This document shows positions 44,007 to 52,707 of a DNA stretch of 64,000 nucleotides, piece by piece. Under the pieces are notes generated by a model. That model searched no databases. It saw nothing but the letters and a program-made list of their open reading frames with translations, and had not been told where the DNA came from. Origin of the DNA: Flavobacteriales bacterium UBA5081 (GTDB lineage: Bacteria > Bacteroidota > Bacteroidia > Flavobacteriales_E > Vicingaceae). Every line of letters begins with the position of its first letter. Within the stretch, counting starts at the first letter, position 1. The stretch covers positions 1 to 64,000 of the forward strand of contig DIAJ01000034.1 of assembly GCA_002415785.1 (NCBI GenBank). Reading direction: 5' to 3'. The position numbers were made by a program, and so were the translations under genes.

Positions 44007-44834
44007 TTAAAACGATACGAGAGAAATGCCAACTGTAAAAGGATAGAGTTCAGGACCTTTATCTTTTTCAAAAATGGGTGTTAAACTGTATGCTGCAAAA
44101 AGGGTAAAATCTCCGTAGCCGATTCTCGCAACAGCACTAAAGCGAAAAGGGTTCATGTTAAAATCCGTGCGGTTTTTCACTTTGTAGTCTTCCCCATTCC
44201 GACTAAATATTTGCTTGGTTTTTGAACCCACTCTATAACTTGCCATTCCACCAATGGCTAAATGAAAAGAGTTTTTAGCTGTTTTACCAATATTGGTTTC
44301 CAGCATTAAAGGAAGGTTAAGCATGGTACTTCTAAACTTGTTTTTTTCGATATTCTTTGTTCCATCTGTTATTCCAAAAGTGCTGTCTTTGTCACTAAAA
44401 ACCGTATAGTCTCTATCTAAGTCATAGGAGTTAAATTCAAAACCTAAACCTGTAGAAAAGCCAATTTTCTCCTGAACCACCGGAATATAATATTCCATAA
44501 AGTTAATGGCTACTGAAATTGACTTGGCATAGTTCAAATCCATAAACTCTCCTTCTTTTTGTAAGTCAACACTATTGGCCGGGCTTAAGAAACCGTTAAT
44601 TCCCAAATCAACTCCTGCAAAGTGATTCCAACGGTCTTTGGGCTCGCATTCTTTCTTTTTAGTTGTATCGTCTTCTACACTGATCACAATTACTTTACTG
44701 TTCCCCCATCTAAAAGTATTGGTATCTCCTTCAGTAAAAACTCCTTTTTTCACAACGACGGCTGTACTATCCGTTTGCGCACTTGTAGCTAAAAAAGCAA
44801 CGATAAATCCAAATGCTATAATTCCTTTTTTCAT
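44007..44834 (-). CDS. PorT-type outer-membrane beta-barrel protein
   Basis: 275 residues. Signal peptide (cleavage near ATSAQ, about 19), a charged segment, then alternating amphipathic strands (F-A-G-V-D-L-G-I-N, G-F-S-T-G-L-G-F-E-F, F-T-L-F-A-A-Y-S-L) that end in Val-Ser-Phe, a terminal Phe typical of outer-membrane barrels. The function is unknown. The leader holds GGTATGACG on the plus strand (44858-44866), a 9-mer shared only with the ECF sigma gene, so it may be a target of that sigma factor. Confidence 0.82.
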   Translation of the reverse strand: MKKGIIAFGFIVAFLATSAQTDSTAVVVKKGVFTEGDTNTFRWGNSKVIVISVEDDTTKKKECEPKDRWNHFAGVDLGINGFLSPANSVDLQKEGEFMDLNYAKSISVAINFMEYYIPVVQEKIGFSTGLGFEFNSYDLDRDYTVFSDKDSTFGITDGTKNIEKNKFRSTMLNLPLMLETNIGKTAKNSFHLAIGGMASYRVGSKTKQIFSRNGEDYKVKNRTDFNMNPFRFSAVARIGYGDFTLFAAYSLTPIFEKDKGPELYPFTVGISLVSF

Positions 44835-44857
44835 TTTTTAATTTGTTAGTGTTTGTA

Positions 44858-44866
44858 GGTATGACG
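44858..44866 (-). promoter_or_regulatory. Candidate ECF -10 element before barrel gene
   Basis: Minus strand CGTCATACC, followed by TACA, 24 bases before the start codon. Shared with the ECF sigma gene leader. CGTC is a common core of ECF -10 elements; GTAAC lies 16 bases upstream as a possible -35. Confidence 0.5.
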
Positions 44867-44889
44867 AACAACTGTTTGAAAAGTTACAG

Positions 44890-45345
44890 TTATTTAAATC
44901 TACTTTCTAAAACCTTCCTCAACTCTTCAGGATCAGCAGTGCCAACGGTTACAGATTTACTTCCACCTTTTTTGTTGATATATTTTACTTCAACAGCTTT
45001 TTTCCCTTGAATATTAAATAACATACCTTCTGAAGTTTTTTTGATACCAATGCCATAATACCAGGGCAATTCTATTAAGCGAACTGAAATAAGCTTATCA
45101 ATATTAATATTAAACCTAATAAGCCCGACACCAAATATTATTTTAAGAATTGAATTCTTAAGCTTTATTGTTAGTTTAAAAAAAAGTAAAATACAAACTA
45201 GTAGAAATATAGACAGGTAAATTAATTTTTTAAATGATGGTGGATTCCCCCATTGAAATGTATAAGAGCAAAATAATAATATAATTATTGCAGAAAGCAG
45301 AGCAATTGCAATCCAACCAATTTGTGTTTTTTTATAATCTACCAT
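44890..45345 (-). CDS. Small membrane protein with PH-like C-terminus
   Basis: 151 residues. Two hydrophobic helices (about 11-30 and 41-60) and a C-terminal part of short strands (L-I-S-V-R-L-I-E-L, M-L-F-N-I-Q, V-E-V-K-Y-I-N) followed by a helix D-P-E-E-L-R-K-V-L-E. That order is seen in bacterial PH-like domains next to membrane helices. I do not recognise a named family. It stands alone between the barrel gene and a repeat-rich region. Confidence 0.6.
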   Translation of the reverse strand: MVDYKKTQIGWIAIALLSAIIILLFCSYTFQWGNPPSFKKLIYLSIFLLVCILLFFKLTIKLKNSILKIIFGVGLIRFNINIDKLISVRLIELPWYYGIGIKKTSEGMLFNIQGKKAVEVKYINKKGGSKSVTVGTADPEELRKVLESRFK

Positions 45346-45901
45346 ATAGCTAAAAGAATAAATAAAGTTACAAAAACTAAGCCCGCGAGTAAATTTTTAG
45401 TGAACCTGCCCCTTCCCTTGCCATAGTGAAAAAACTCGTCCTACTGTGTCGGACTCAAACGAAGTTCACGAACACCTTAAAAAAGTCATAAGATGTTCGC
45501 TAAACAGTTTTTTCGCTAAAGTGCTACCCGGCAGGCTTGATTTATACAAAACTTCCTAAAAGAGCGTTAATTGCTGCTAAAATAAATTCATTGAGGTATT
45601 AAATTAATCAAAGCGAAGCTTTGAAATGGGGCGGCACGACAAAACACGAGGCGGCGTAGGGTAAAGCGGGGAAGTTTGTTTTGTCTTGAACTTTTGTTTC
45701 TTTTGGTTCAAGCTAAAAGAAAATAGAAGAAATGCACAAAGGCTTTTATCTTTTATTGGATAATGAAAACATTTTAGCTCAGGACTGAGCTTTCCTGCCT
45801 GCTGGCAAGCAGGTTCGTTCTTTTTGCTCATCAAAAAGAACAAAGAGACAAGGTAATGTAGATAAATAGTATGAAGAGTTCTGGATTAGGTTTAGCATGC
45901 A
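45346..45901. repeat. Gene-free, GC-richer repeat region
   Basis: 556 bases without a convincing gene. An open frame on the minus strand at 45604-45843 has an unusual composition (PACQQAG) and I regard it as a translation of repeat DNA. CCTGCCTGCTGGCAAGCAGG (45794-45813) is a short palindrome of a kind scattered through many Bacteroidota genomes. GTTTTGTCTTGAAC and similar words with higher GC content than the surroundings suggest a dispersed element. No tRNA or terminator identified. Confidence 0.5.
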
Positions 45902-46894
45902 TTATTTACTTCTACTAAAGCTAAAATTTCCAATGTTTATAGCAAAGTAGCTTTTGTCTTCATTTTTATTTTTTTCCACTTTTACCTTCAATTTTTCTTC
46001 GCCAAAAGAACTGACTTGATGTGCAATTAAGTCGCCAATGCTTTTGTTTTTGAGTAACTCTTTCTGTACCATCGCTTGCGCAAACTCCAGAGCGGTTGGA
46101 ACCTCTTCGGTTTGACTTTTCGTCTTAACAGCTACATGTATAGTCTTTGGCATTTTTGAGTTTAAATCAGCTTTTATGGCATTTGCCCTAAGTGGTTTTA
46201 CTTCCATTTGAGCCAAGTCTAAACTAGCTTCTCGCAATTTATATTTGACTTGATTCTCTTTAATTGATTCCGCTTTATTTGTCTGTTTTTTCACTTTGCT
46301 TAAAGTTTGCTTTTCGCGAACGATTAAGTTAGCTGAAAGCAAACCCTCTTCAGTTGCTTTTTCATTATTTAACTCCCAACTCAACAATTGCGGTTGATAA
46401 GATTGTTCTGCCTGCGGACTGTTGAGCAAGAAAATAGCTAAAGCAGCGGCGGCAACAGTTGAAACATAACTTTTCCATGCAAAAAGTGGAAGCACCCTTT
46501 TTTTGAGCTTTTCCTTTTTAGGATAAAAAATTTCAGGAGCTTTTAGCTTGATTTTTTGGAAAATTGCCAATTCGTTAATCAAATTGGAGTCAGCTTTTAA
46601 CTGATTCTCTAATTGTAATTTTTCATCTTTTGTTAGAGCTCCCTCTGCTGCAGCAATACACAAATACTCCTGCTGCAATAAAGTGGTTTCTTCATTTCTA
46701 ATGAGCTTAGATTTGTTAAAAGTACATTCTTCATCTTCTTCCAGATAAAAAAGCTTCATTTCATCCAATTCAACCTTTAAATCCGGATGCTTCGCTAAAA
46801 ACAAATGCAGCTCCTCTTCTTGAGCCTTTGAGAGATTTCCCTCTAAAAAGTCCAAAAAGTAGGCTTCGTAATTATGTTGATGAATAGGCTGCAT
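45902..46894 (-). CDS. Anti-sigma factor-like membrane protein
   Basis: 330 residues. The N-terminal cytosolic part (1-140) is helical and contains two runs like the anti-sigma domain of Bacteroidota (FLEGNLSKAQEEEL and AEGALTKDEKLQLE). One membrane helix lies at about 146-163. The C-terminal periplasmic part is Lys/Glu-rich. It overlaps the sigma gene by one base (TAATG), the usual layout of an ECF sigma factor with its membrane anti-sigma. The classic zinc HxxxCxxC motif is absent. Confidence 0.82.
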   Translation of the reverse strand: MQPIHQHNYEAYFLDFLEGNLSKAQEEELHLFLAKHPDLKVELDEMKLFYLEEDEECTFNKSKLIRNEETTLLQQEYLCIAAAEGALTKDEKLQLENQLKADSNLINELAIFQKIKLKAPEIFYPKKEKLKKRVLPLFAWKSYVSTVAAAALAIFLLNSPQAEQSYQPQLLSWELNNEKATEEGLLSANLIVREKQTLSKVKKQTNKAESIKENQVKYKLREASLDLAQMEVKPLRANAIKADLNSKMPKTIHVAVKTKSQTEEVPTALEFAQAMVQKELLKNKSIGDLIAHQVSSFGEEKLKVKVEKNKNEDKSYFAINIGNFSFSRSK

Positions 46895-47379
46895 TAGATC
46901 ACTTTTTCAATACTTACTAAATAGTCTTTTAAAGCCTTACGTGCTCTAAAAATGTACACTTTTACCTGCGACATGCTTAAATTGGCAATTTCTCCAATTT
47001 CTTTATAATCGTAGCCTTCGTAGTCGCGCAACAAAACCAAACTTCGTTGAAGTTCCGGCAAGCGATTGAGCGCCTCTTCCAAAACGTCGTTTAAATCGCT
47101 TTCAACTTGATGTTGAAACAAGCTGTTTTCCTGCACTTCATTCCAACTCCCCTGCTTTTTTTCTCTTCGTATACTGTCGATCATACAACGATAAGCCGTT
47201 GTAAATAAATAAGACTTCGCTTTTGCGCCATCTACCTTCTCTCTTTTATGCCAAACCTTTTCAAATGCATCTTGCACTATGTCTTTTGCTTTCTCCTCAT
47301 TGCGAAGATTTTTCAAAACAAAGCGATACACATTATCGGCATAATTAGAAACGCTATAATTGTACTCTTTTACAGTCAT
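46894..47379 (-). CDS. ECF-type RNA polymerase sigma factor
   Basis: 161 residues. Region 2 has K-A-K-D-I-V-Q-D-A-F-E-K-V-W and A-K-S-Y-L-F-T-T-A-Y-R; region 4 has L-P-E-L-Q-R-S-L-V-L-L-R-D-Y-E-G-Y-D-Y-K-E-I-G-E-I, followed by the helix-turn-helix L-S-M-S-Q-V-K-V-Y. It is cotranscribed with its anti-sigma. A CGTCATACC element 17 bases before the start suggests autoregulation and is shared with the barrel gene 2.5 kb away. Confidence 0.92.
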   Translation of the reverse strand: MTVKEYNYSVSNYADNVYRFVLKNLRNEEKAKDIVQDAFEKVWHKREKVDGAKAKSYLFTTAYRCMIDSIRREKKQGSWNEVQENSLFQHQVESDLNDVLEEALNRLPELQRSLVLLRDYEGYDYKEIGEIANLSMSQVKVYIFRARKALKDYLVSIEKVI

Positions 47380-47395
47380 TCGGCTTTAAACTGTT

Positions 47396-47404
47396 GGTAT
47401 GACG
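47396..47404 (-). promoter_or_regulatory. Candidate ECF -10 element before sigma gene
   Basis: Minus strand CGTCATACC, then AACA. A general -7 box TAAGTTTG (47430-47437, minus strand) lies 26 bases further upstream, so the gene may have a housekeeping promoter and an autoregulated one. Confidence 0.5.
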
Positions 47405-47522
47405 GCTAGCTTAGCTTATTTGTTACTAGCAAACTTAAATTTATTTTTCCGGGAAATGTATTTAACTGAATTTCAGATTTCTGAAACGCGCTGCAATTTG
47501 TTTTAAACACTTTAATATTCAG

Positions 47523-47530
47523 TACTTTTG
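47523..47530 (+). promoter_or_regulatory. Promoter of pseudouridine synthase gene
   Basis: TACTTTTG fits the -7 consensus, and TTTG at 47497-47500 lies 22 bases before it as the -33 element. The start codon follows 19 bases downstream. Confidence 0.7.
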
Positions 47531-47549
47531 CATTTTAAAATAAAGCAGT

Positions 47550-48437
47550 ATGAGCAAGTTCAAAGGCGATCGAAAAAAGCCATTTATCCGCAAAGAAAAA
47601 GAAGAGGGAGACAAAAAAGGAAAGAGACCTGCTAAAAAGAATTTTGGAAAGAAGCCATTTTTCAAAAAGAAGGACGAAAAAGCAGAAAAAAAGACTTTTG
47701 CAGATGAAGGGAAGATTCGTCTTAATCGCTATTTGGCGAATGCCGGAATATGTTCACGTAGAGAAGCCGATAAATTAATTGAATCAGGAGTGGTTCAAAT
47801 TAACGGCAAAGTAGTTACTGAACTTGGAACAAAAGTTGAACCGGGCGATACTGTTCACTATGGCGGCGAATTAATTAGTGGAGAAAAAAAGCAATACGTG
47901 CTTTTAAATAAGCCAAAAGATTACATCACCACCATGGATGATCCGCAAAAGCGAAGAACGGTCATGGAATTAGTTCAGAAAGCTTGTAAAGAACGCATTT
48001 ATCCCGTAGGAAGGTTAGATCGCGCTACTTCAGGCTTGTTGCTTTTAACCAACGATGGTCAGTTAACCAAAAGATTAACTCACCCGAGCAGCAATGTGAG
48101 AAAAGTATACCAAGTAACTTTAGATAAAAACGTAAACCAAAACCACATGATTCAACTGGTGGAAGGCGTTGAGTTGGAAGATGGTGTTTCTACAGCCGAC
48201 AAGGCTTTTTATGCAAAGGATGGCGATAAATCGCAAGTTATTTTAGAACTACATTCCGGTAAAAACCGAATTATTCGCCGAATGATGGAGACTTTGGGCT
48301 ATAAAGTAACTAAGCTGGATCGAACGCAATTTGCCGGATTGACTAAAAAAGATTTACCCCGTGGTAGGTTTAGACATTTAAGTGAAAAAGAGGTAGGTTT
48401 GCTGCACAGAGTAGCGGGCATGAGCCCACAACAATAA
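47550..48437 (+). CDS. RsuA/RluB-family pseudouridine synthase
   Basis: 295 residues. A basic Lys-rich tail (1-55) precedes an S4 RNA-binding domain (about 56-110; I-R-L-N-R-Y-L-A-N-A-G-I-C-S-R-R-E-A) and the catalytic domain with GRLDRATSGLLLLTNDG, where Asp is the nucleophile (about residue 154). The basic tail is common in Bacteroidota RluB-like enzymes. The likely target is 23S rRNA, near U2605 in E. coli numbering; RsuA-like 16S targeting is the alternative. Confidence 0.92.
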   Translation: MSKFKGDRKKPFIRKEKEEGDKKGKRPAKKNFGKKPFFKKKDEKAEKKTFADEGKIRLNRYLANAGICSRREADKLIESGVVQINGKVVTELGTKVEPGDTVHYGGELISGEKKQYVLLNKPKDYITTMDDPQKRRTVMELVQKACKERIYPVGRLDRATSGLLLLTNDGQLTKRLTHPSSNVRKVYQVTLDKNVNQNHMIQLVEGVELEDGVSTADKAFYAKDGDKSQVILELHSGKNRIIRRMMETLGYKVTKLDRTQFAGLTKKDLPRGRFRHLSEKEVGLLHRVAGMSPQQ

Positions 48438-48460
48438 AATTGGCTTTACGTTTCTAAGCT

Positions 48461-51136
48461 ATGATTCGATTTCTCCGCAAATTACTCCTTAGCTTATTCA
48501 TACTACTTCTGCTTGTTGTTAGTGGTAGCTGGTTGGCTATTCACAATTATGGAGACGATATTAAACAATTGGTTGTTCAGTCGCTAAACGAACAATTACG
48601 CACTAAAGTTGATGTAAAAAATGTGTACATTAGTTTTTGGAAAAATTTTCCAAAAGCCTCAGTTTTGTTTGAGGATGCAGTAGTTTACGCAGTAGACAGC
48701 GAAGATGATACTTTGATACAAGCCGAAGTAATTGCCGCCGGTTTTAACTTAATTGAGCTGTATCGCAATGAGTATAAACTAAGCGGGCTACTGATTGAAA
48801 ATGGAAGTTGCCGCATGAAAATTGACCATAGCGGTAAAGCCAATTACATTTTTTGGGAGGAAGGTTCTTCAGATTCGAGCTCAAACTTTTCCATCGACTT
48901 ACAAGAAGTTGAACTCAAGAACATCAATTATCATTATTTTCATCAGGCTAAGGACATTGAAATTCAGTTCTTTGTAGAAGAAGCAAAGCTTAAAGGAAAC
49001 TTTTCTGAAAATACGTTTACACTTCAACTTAAAAGCACGCTAAAAAACAGTTTGATTAGAAATGCGGATTTTACTTTTGTAAAAGACAGAACACTATTTG
49101 TTTACAGCGAGGGATTAGTGGACAGTAAAGCGTCTAAAATTGAATTTTCGGATGCTAATCTAGGGGTTGAGGGAATGAACTTTGCTTTAAAAGGAAGTAT
49201 TTCTTATGGAGACGATCCACGTTTACAATTGGATTTGAGCAGTGGAAATACCGATTTAGAAAAAGCCATACAACTCTTGCCTCCCAAAATTAAAAAGTCT
49301 TTTGAAGCTTATAAAATTAGTGGTAAAACTGAAATCAGCGGCAGCATTAACGGACCACTTTCTGCCATTGAGCAACCTTCTTATCAATTTAACTTTTCCA
49401 TTAAAGATGGTCAATTTAAAGACGATAAGAATCAAATTACTTTTTCAAAATCTACCTTAAAGGGCAGCATTTCAAATGGAGGAGCTAATAAAGCAGAAAG
49501 TAGTCAAATTCAATTAGATTGGTTTAGCACAGAACTCAATAAAGGATTAATTGAAGGAAAGTTAAGCTTAGAAAACTTTGTTCAACCAAATTATACTTTT
49601 AATGGAAAAATGCAGCTTCAACTCGCAGATGCTGTAGCCTTATTTAAGTGGGAGGAAATTAAAAAACCGGAAGGCAACATTACAGCAAATGTTCAACTTT
49701 CGGGAAGTTTAGAAAGCACAGAGAAATACACCTTAAGAGACTGGAAGCGGTCAAAGGTTGGTGGTGAAATTCAACTCCAAAACCTAGCTTTTTACTACGC
49801 AAACGGCCCTCAGCATTTCAATCAAATTAATGCAAGCCTTAGTTTGCAAAATAACAATGTTGAGGTGCAATCGCTGAAAGCATTTGTAAATGAGAGTGGT
49901 ATTGAAATAAATGGAAAATTCAACAACTTGGTAGGCTATTTACTGGAAGATGACGAAAACATTATGGTTGATGCCAATCTTCAAAGTCCTTCAATTATGC
50001 TAGAAGATTTTTTGATGGCAAAACAAAACAGTGACAGTACAGCATTTCAGTTGGATATTTCTCCTCGCTTAACAATATATTTAGATGCTAAAATTGGGGC
50101 ATTAAGCTTTAAGCGATTTAAGCTTAAAAACCTCAGCGGACAGTTTGTGGTAAGAAATGAACAAATAGATGCCAGAAATTTGAGCTTTTTATCGCAAGAA
50201 GGAGAGGTTGAAGGAGATTTATTTATTCGAGAAAGAGGAAATCAGCTCAATACATTTGCGCAAGTTGAAGTGAAATCTATTAACATAAAATCATTGTTTT
50301 GGAGTTTTGAGAACTTCGGACAAAAAACAATTGGTTCAGAAAACTTAAAAGGCACAGCTAGTGCAAGTATTGATTATGCTTGCGTGTGGTCGAAAGATTT
50401 AAAAGCTGACTTAACTACCTTAAAAGTAGAAAGCAACTTTTTTATTGAAAATGGTGAGCTGATTAATTTTAAACCCTTAGAAAGTTTATCGAAATATGTT
50501 GAGCTGGAAGAGTTGAAGCACATTCGGTTTAAAAACCTTAGCAATCAGCTTTTAATAAAAGATCGTCAAATTTTTATTCCCCGTTTTGATGTAAACTCCT
50601 CTGCTTTAAATTTGAGTTTAGAAGGCAAGCATAGTTTTGATAATGAGATTGATTATAAGTTTACTTTGCTTTTAAATGAGATTCTCGGAAGAAAAGCCAA
50701 AAAACCAAAAAGCAATGAATTTGGCTATGTTGAAGAAGATGGCTTAGGCAGAACAAAGTTGTTTTTAAAAATGAGCGGAACTGTTGAAAACCCTCAGATC
50801 AGCTACGATAAGGAGCAGCTTAAAACGCATATAAAAACCACCATCCAAAAAGAGAAAAACGAAGTAAAACAGCTATTGAAGGAGGAGTTTGGCTTATTTA
50901 AAAAAGATAGTTTAGAGAATAAAAATGAGCCTAAAAAGCAATCTGAAAGTCCATTTTCTATCGAGTGGGATGAAGCAGACGAAGAAAGCAGCGAAAAGGA
51001 GGAAGCAGCTAATCCGACTGAAAAAAGAGAAACAGAAGAGAAGAAAAAAGAGAAAAAGAGTAGATTTGGGAAATTTATTGATAAAATTGCAGAGCCCAAC
51101 GAGGAAGAATATGTTGAGCCGGATGAGAAAGAATAA
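48461..51136 (+). CDS. AsmA-like envelope protein
   Basis: 891 residues. One N-terminal membrane helix (about 8-28), then K-V-D-V-K-N-V-Y-I-S-F-W and a very long run of beta strands of the AsmA/TamB repeating-groove type, ending in an acidic/basic low-complexity tail (about 800-891). AsmA-like proteins are thought to carry phospholipids between the membranes. It starts 24 bases after the pseudouridine synthase gene, and the histidine kinase follows after 62 bases. Confidence 0.82.
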   Translation: MIRFLRKLLLSLFILLLLVVSGSWLAIHNYGDDIKQLVVQSLNEQLRTKVDVKNVYISFWKNFPKASVLFEDAVVYAVDSEDDTLIQAEVIAAGFNLIELYRNEYKLSGLLIENGSCRMKIDHSGKANYIFWEEGSSDSSSNFSIDLQEVELKNINYHYFHQAKDIEIQFFVEEAKLKGNFSENTFTLQLKSTLKNSLIRNADFTFVKDRTLFVYSEGLVDSKASKIEFSDANLGVEGMNFALKGSISYGDDPRLQLDLSSGNTDLEKAIQLLPPKIKKSFEAYKISGKTEISGSINGPLSAIEQPSYQFNFSIKDGQFKDDKNQITFSKSTLKGSISNGGANKAESSQIQLDWFSTELNKGLIEGKLSLENFVQPNYTFNGKMQLQLADAVALFKWEEIKKPEGNITANVQLSGSLESTEKYTLRDWKRSKVGGEIQLQNLAFYYANGPQHFNQINASLSLQNNNVEVQSLKAFVNESGIEINGKFNNLVGYLLEDDENIMVDANLQSPSIMLEDFLMAKQNSDSTAFQLDISPRLTIYLDAKIGALSFKRFKLKNLSGQFVVRNEQIDARNLSFLSQEGEVEGDLFIRERGNQLNTFAQVEVKSINIKSLFWSFENFGQKTIGSENLKGTASASIDYACVWSKDLKADLTTLKVESNFFIENGELINFKPLESLSKYVELEELKHIRFKNLSNQLLIKDRQIFIPRFDVNSSALNLSLEGKHSFDNEIDYKFTLLLNEILGRKAKKPKSNEFGYVEEDGLGRTKLFLKMSGTVENPQISYDKEQLKTHIKTTIQKEKNEVKQLLKEEFGLFKKDSLENKNEPKKQSESPFSIEWDEADEESSEKEEAANPTEKRETEEKKKEKKSRFGKFIDKIAEPNEEEYVEPDEKE

Positions 51137-51198
51137 TCTTTTTCGCAACCAATAAAGCCCGGGAGCCGTCTAAAAAGCAAAGTAATTAGGAGAGGATT

Positions 51199-52707
51199 TT
51201 GAACATTTATTCAAAAAAGCAGCGTTGGAAGTTTGCCTTGGCCATAGTGGCGGCAATCATAGTTTTTGTATCACTTTGGTACACAAACGTGCTTGTTCGC
51301 GAAATTGCCGATGAGGAAAAAAACAAAGCTAAAGCTTGGGCAGAAGCCATTCAGCGAAAAGCTGAGCTGGTGAGCTATACCCAAGACCTTTTCGAAAAAC
51401 TATCTGAAGAAGAGCGTAAAAAAGTCGAGATTTGGGCAGAAGCCAGTCGAAGCGTTATTAATGCCCCAGATGACAATCTAGAACTGTATACTAAAATACT
51501 TACAGGGAACACAACCATTCCTATTATTCGAACTGATGACAAAGATAATATTAAAAGCTACAGAAACTTAGAGGAAGAAAAAGTAAAGCAAGCTGTTTTG
51601 GTGAAGCGGCTCAACCAAATGAAATCTAAAAACAAACCTGTAGTTATTAATTACTTTGGAGATCAAAAAAATTTAATTTACTATGACGAGAGCACCATTT
51701 ACTCTGAACTTAGAGAAGTATTAGATCAGCAAATTGAGTCTTTTAACAAGGATATTGTCACCAACTCAGCATCGGTGCCGGTAATTTACACCGACAGCAG
51801 TCAGCAAAAAGTGTTGGCTTATGGAAATATTGATGAGGATAAAATTGAGAGTGTGGGCTATATCACTCAATTAATTGAAAAAATGCGCACCGTTAATCCA
51901 CCAATAAGGGTGACACTTGGCGATGATAAAGTGCGTTATATTTTTTACGATGAATCCCCTTTACTTGCGCAATTGAAGTATTACCCATTTGTGCAATTGG
52001 GCGTTATTGGCTTGTTTTTGCTAATCGCTTATTATTTATTCAGTACCGCTAGAAATGCAGAACAAAATCAAGTTTGGGTGGGAATGGCTAAAGAAACTGC
52101 TCATCAGCTGGGAACACCGCTTTCATCACTTTTAGCGTGGATTGAAGTACTGAAAAGTAAAAATGTTGATGAACAAACACTCTCCGAAATCAAGAGAGAC
52201 TTGGGTCGCTTGGAAACCGTTACAGAGCGCTTTTCAAAAATTGGCGCTGCTCCAAAACTAGAGCAAAATGACGTAAATAAGGTCATCGAAAGTACCTTGA
52301 AGTATTTGAAAACAAGACTTTCAAAAAAAGTCACCTTTAATCATACCACCACCAATGGAAATAAAGTAATGGCTTGTGTGAATGTTCCGCTATTGGAATG
52401 GGTATTGGAAAACATTGTTAAGAATGCCGTTGATGCCATCAGTGGAGAAGGGAAAGTGGATATTCACGTTACCGATCAATCACAGTTTGTTTATATTGAT
52501 ATAAGCGACAACGGCAAAGGAATTCCCAAGGGAGCGCGAAAAACCGTATTTCAGCCCGGCTATACTACCAAAAAACGCGGCTGGGGCTTAGGCTTGTCAC
52601 TTACTAAAAGAATAATCGAAAATTACCATTCAGGGAAAGTCTTTGTAAAGCAGTCTGAAGTGGGTGAAGGGACCACCTTCAGAATCGTATTGAATAAAGT
52701 TGCCTAG
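51199..52707 (+). CDS. Sensor histidine kinase
   Basis: 502 residues. Membrane helix at about 13-32, an extracytoplasmic part with two similar halves (P-I-I-R-T-D-D and P-V-I-Y-T-D-S each followed by a K-x-P-x-x-x-x-x-G-D/DD segment), a second helix at about 268-288, then the His box KETAHQLGTPLSSL (His about 305), N box ENIVKNAVDAI, G1 DNGKGIP and G2 GWGLGLSLTKR. The start is TTG with a preceding AGGAGAGG, a strong Shine-Dalgarno for this phylum. No response regulator lies nearby; hemW follows directly. Confidence 0.92.
   Translation: MNIYSKKQRWKFALAIVAAIIVFVSLWYTNVLVREIADEEKNKAKAWAEAIQRKAELVSYTQDLFEKLSEEERKKVEIWAEASRSVINAPDDNLELYTKILTGNTTIPIIRTDDKDNIKSYRNLEEEKVKQAVLVKRLNQMKSKNKPVVINYFGDQKNLIYYDESTIYSELREVLDQQIESFNKDIVTNSASVPVIYTDSSQQKVLAYGNIDEDKIESVGYITQLIEKMRTVNPPIRVTLGDDKVRYIFYDESPLLAQLKYYPFVQLGVIGLFLLIAYYLFSTARNAEQNQVWVGMAKETAHQLGTPLSSLLAWIEVLKSKNVDEQTLSEIKRDLGRLETVTERFSKIGAAPKLEQNDVNKVIESTLKYLKTRLSKKVTFNHTTTNGNKVMACVNVPLLEWVLENIVKNAVDAISGEGKVDIHVTDQSQFVYIDISDNGKGIPKGARKTVFQPGYTTKKRGWGLGLSLTKRIIENYHSGKVFVKQSEVGEGTTFRIVLNKVA

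Noticed and set aside
45604..45843. 79-codon open frame on the minus strand
   Set aside because: Composition (PACQQAG, Lys/Ser/Pro-rich) and location within a palindromic repeat region suggest translated repeat DNA, not a gene.
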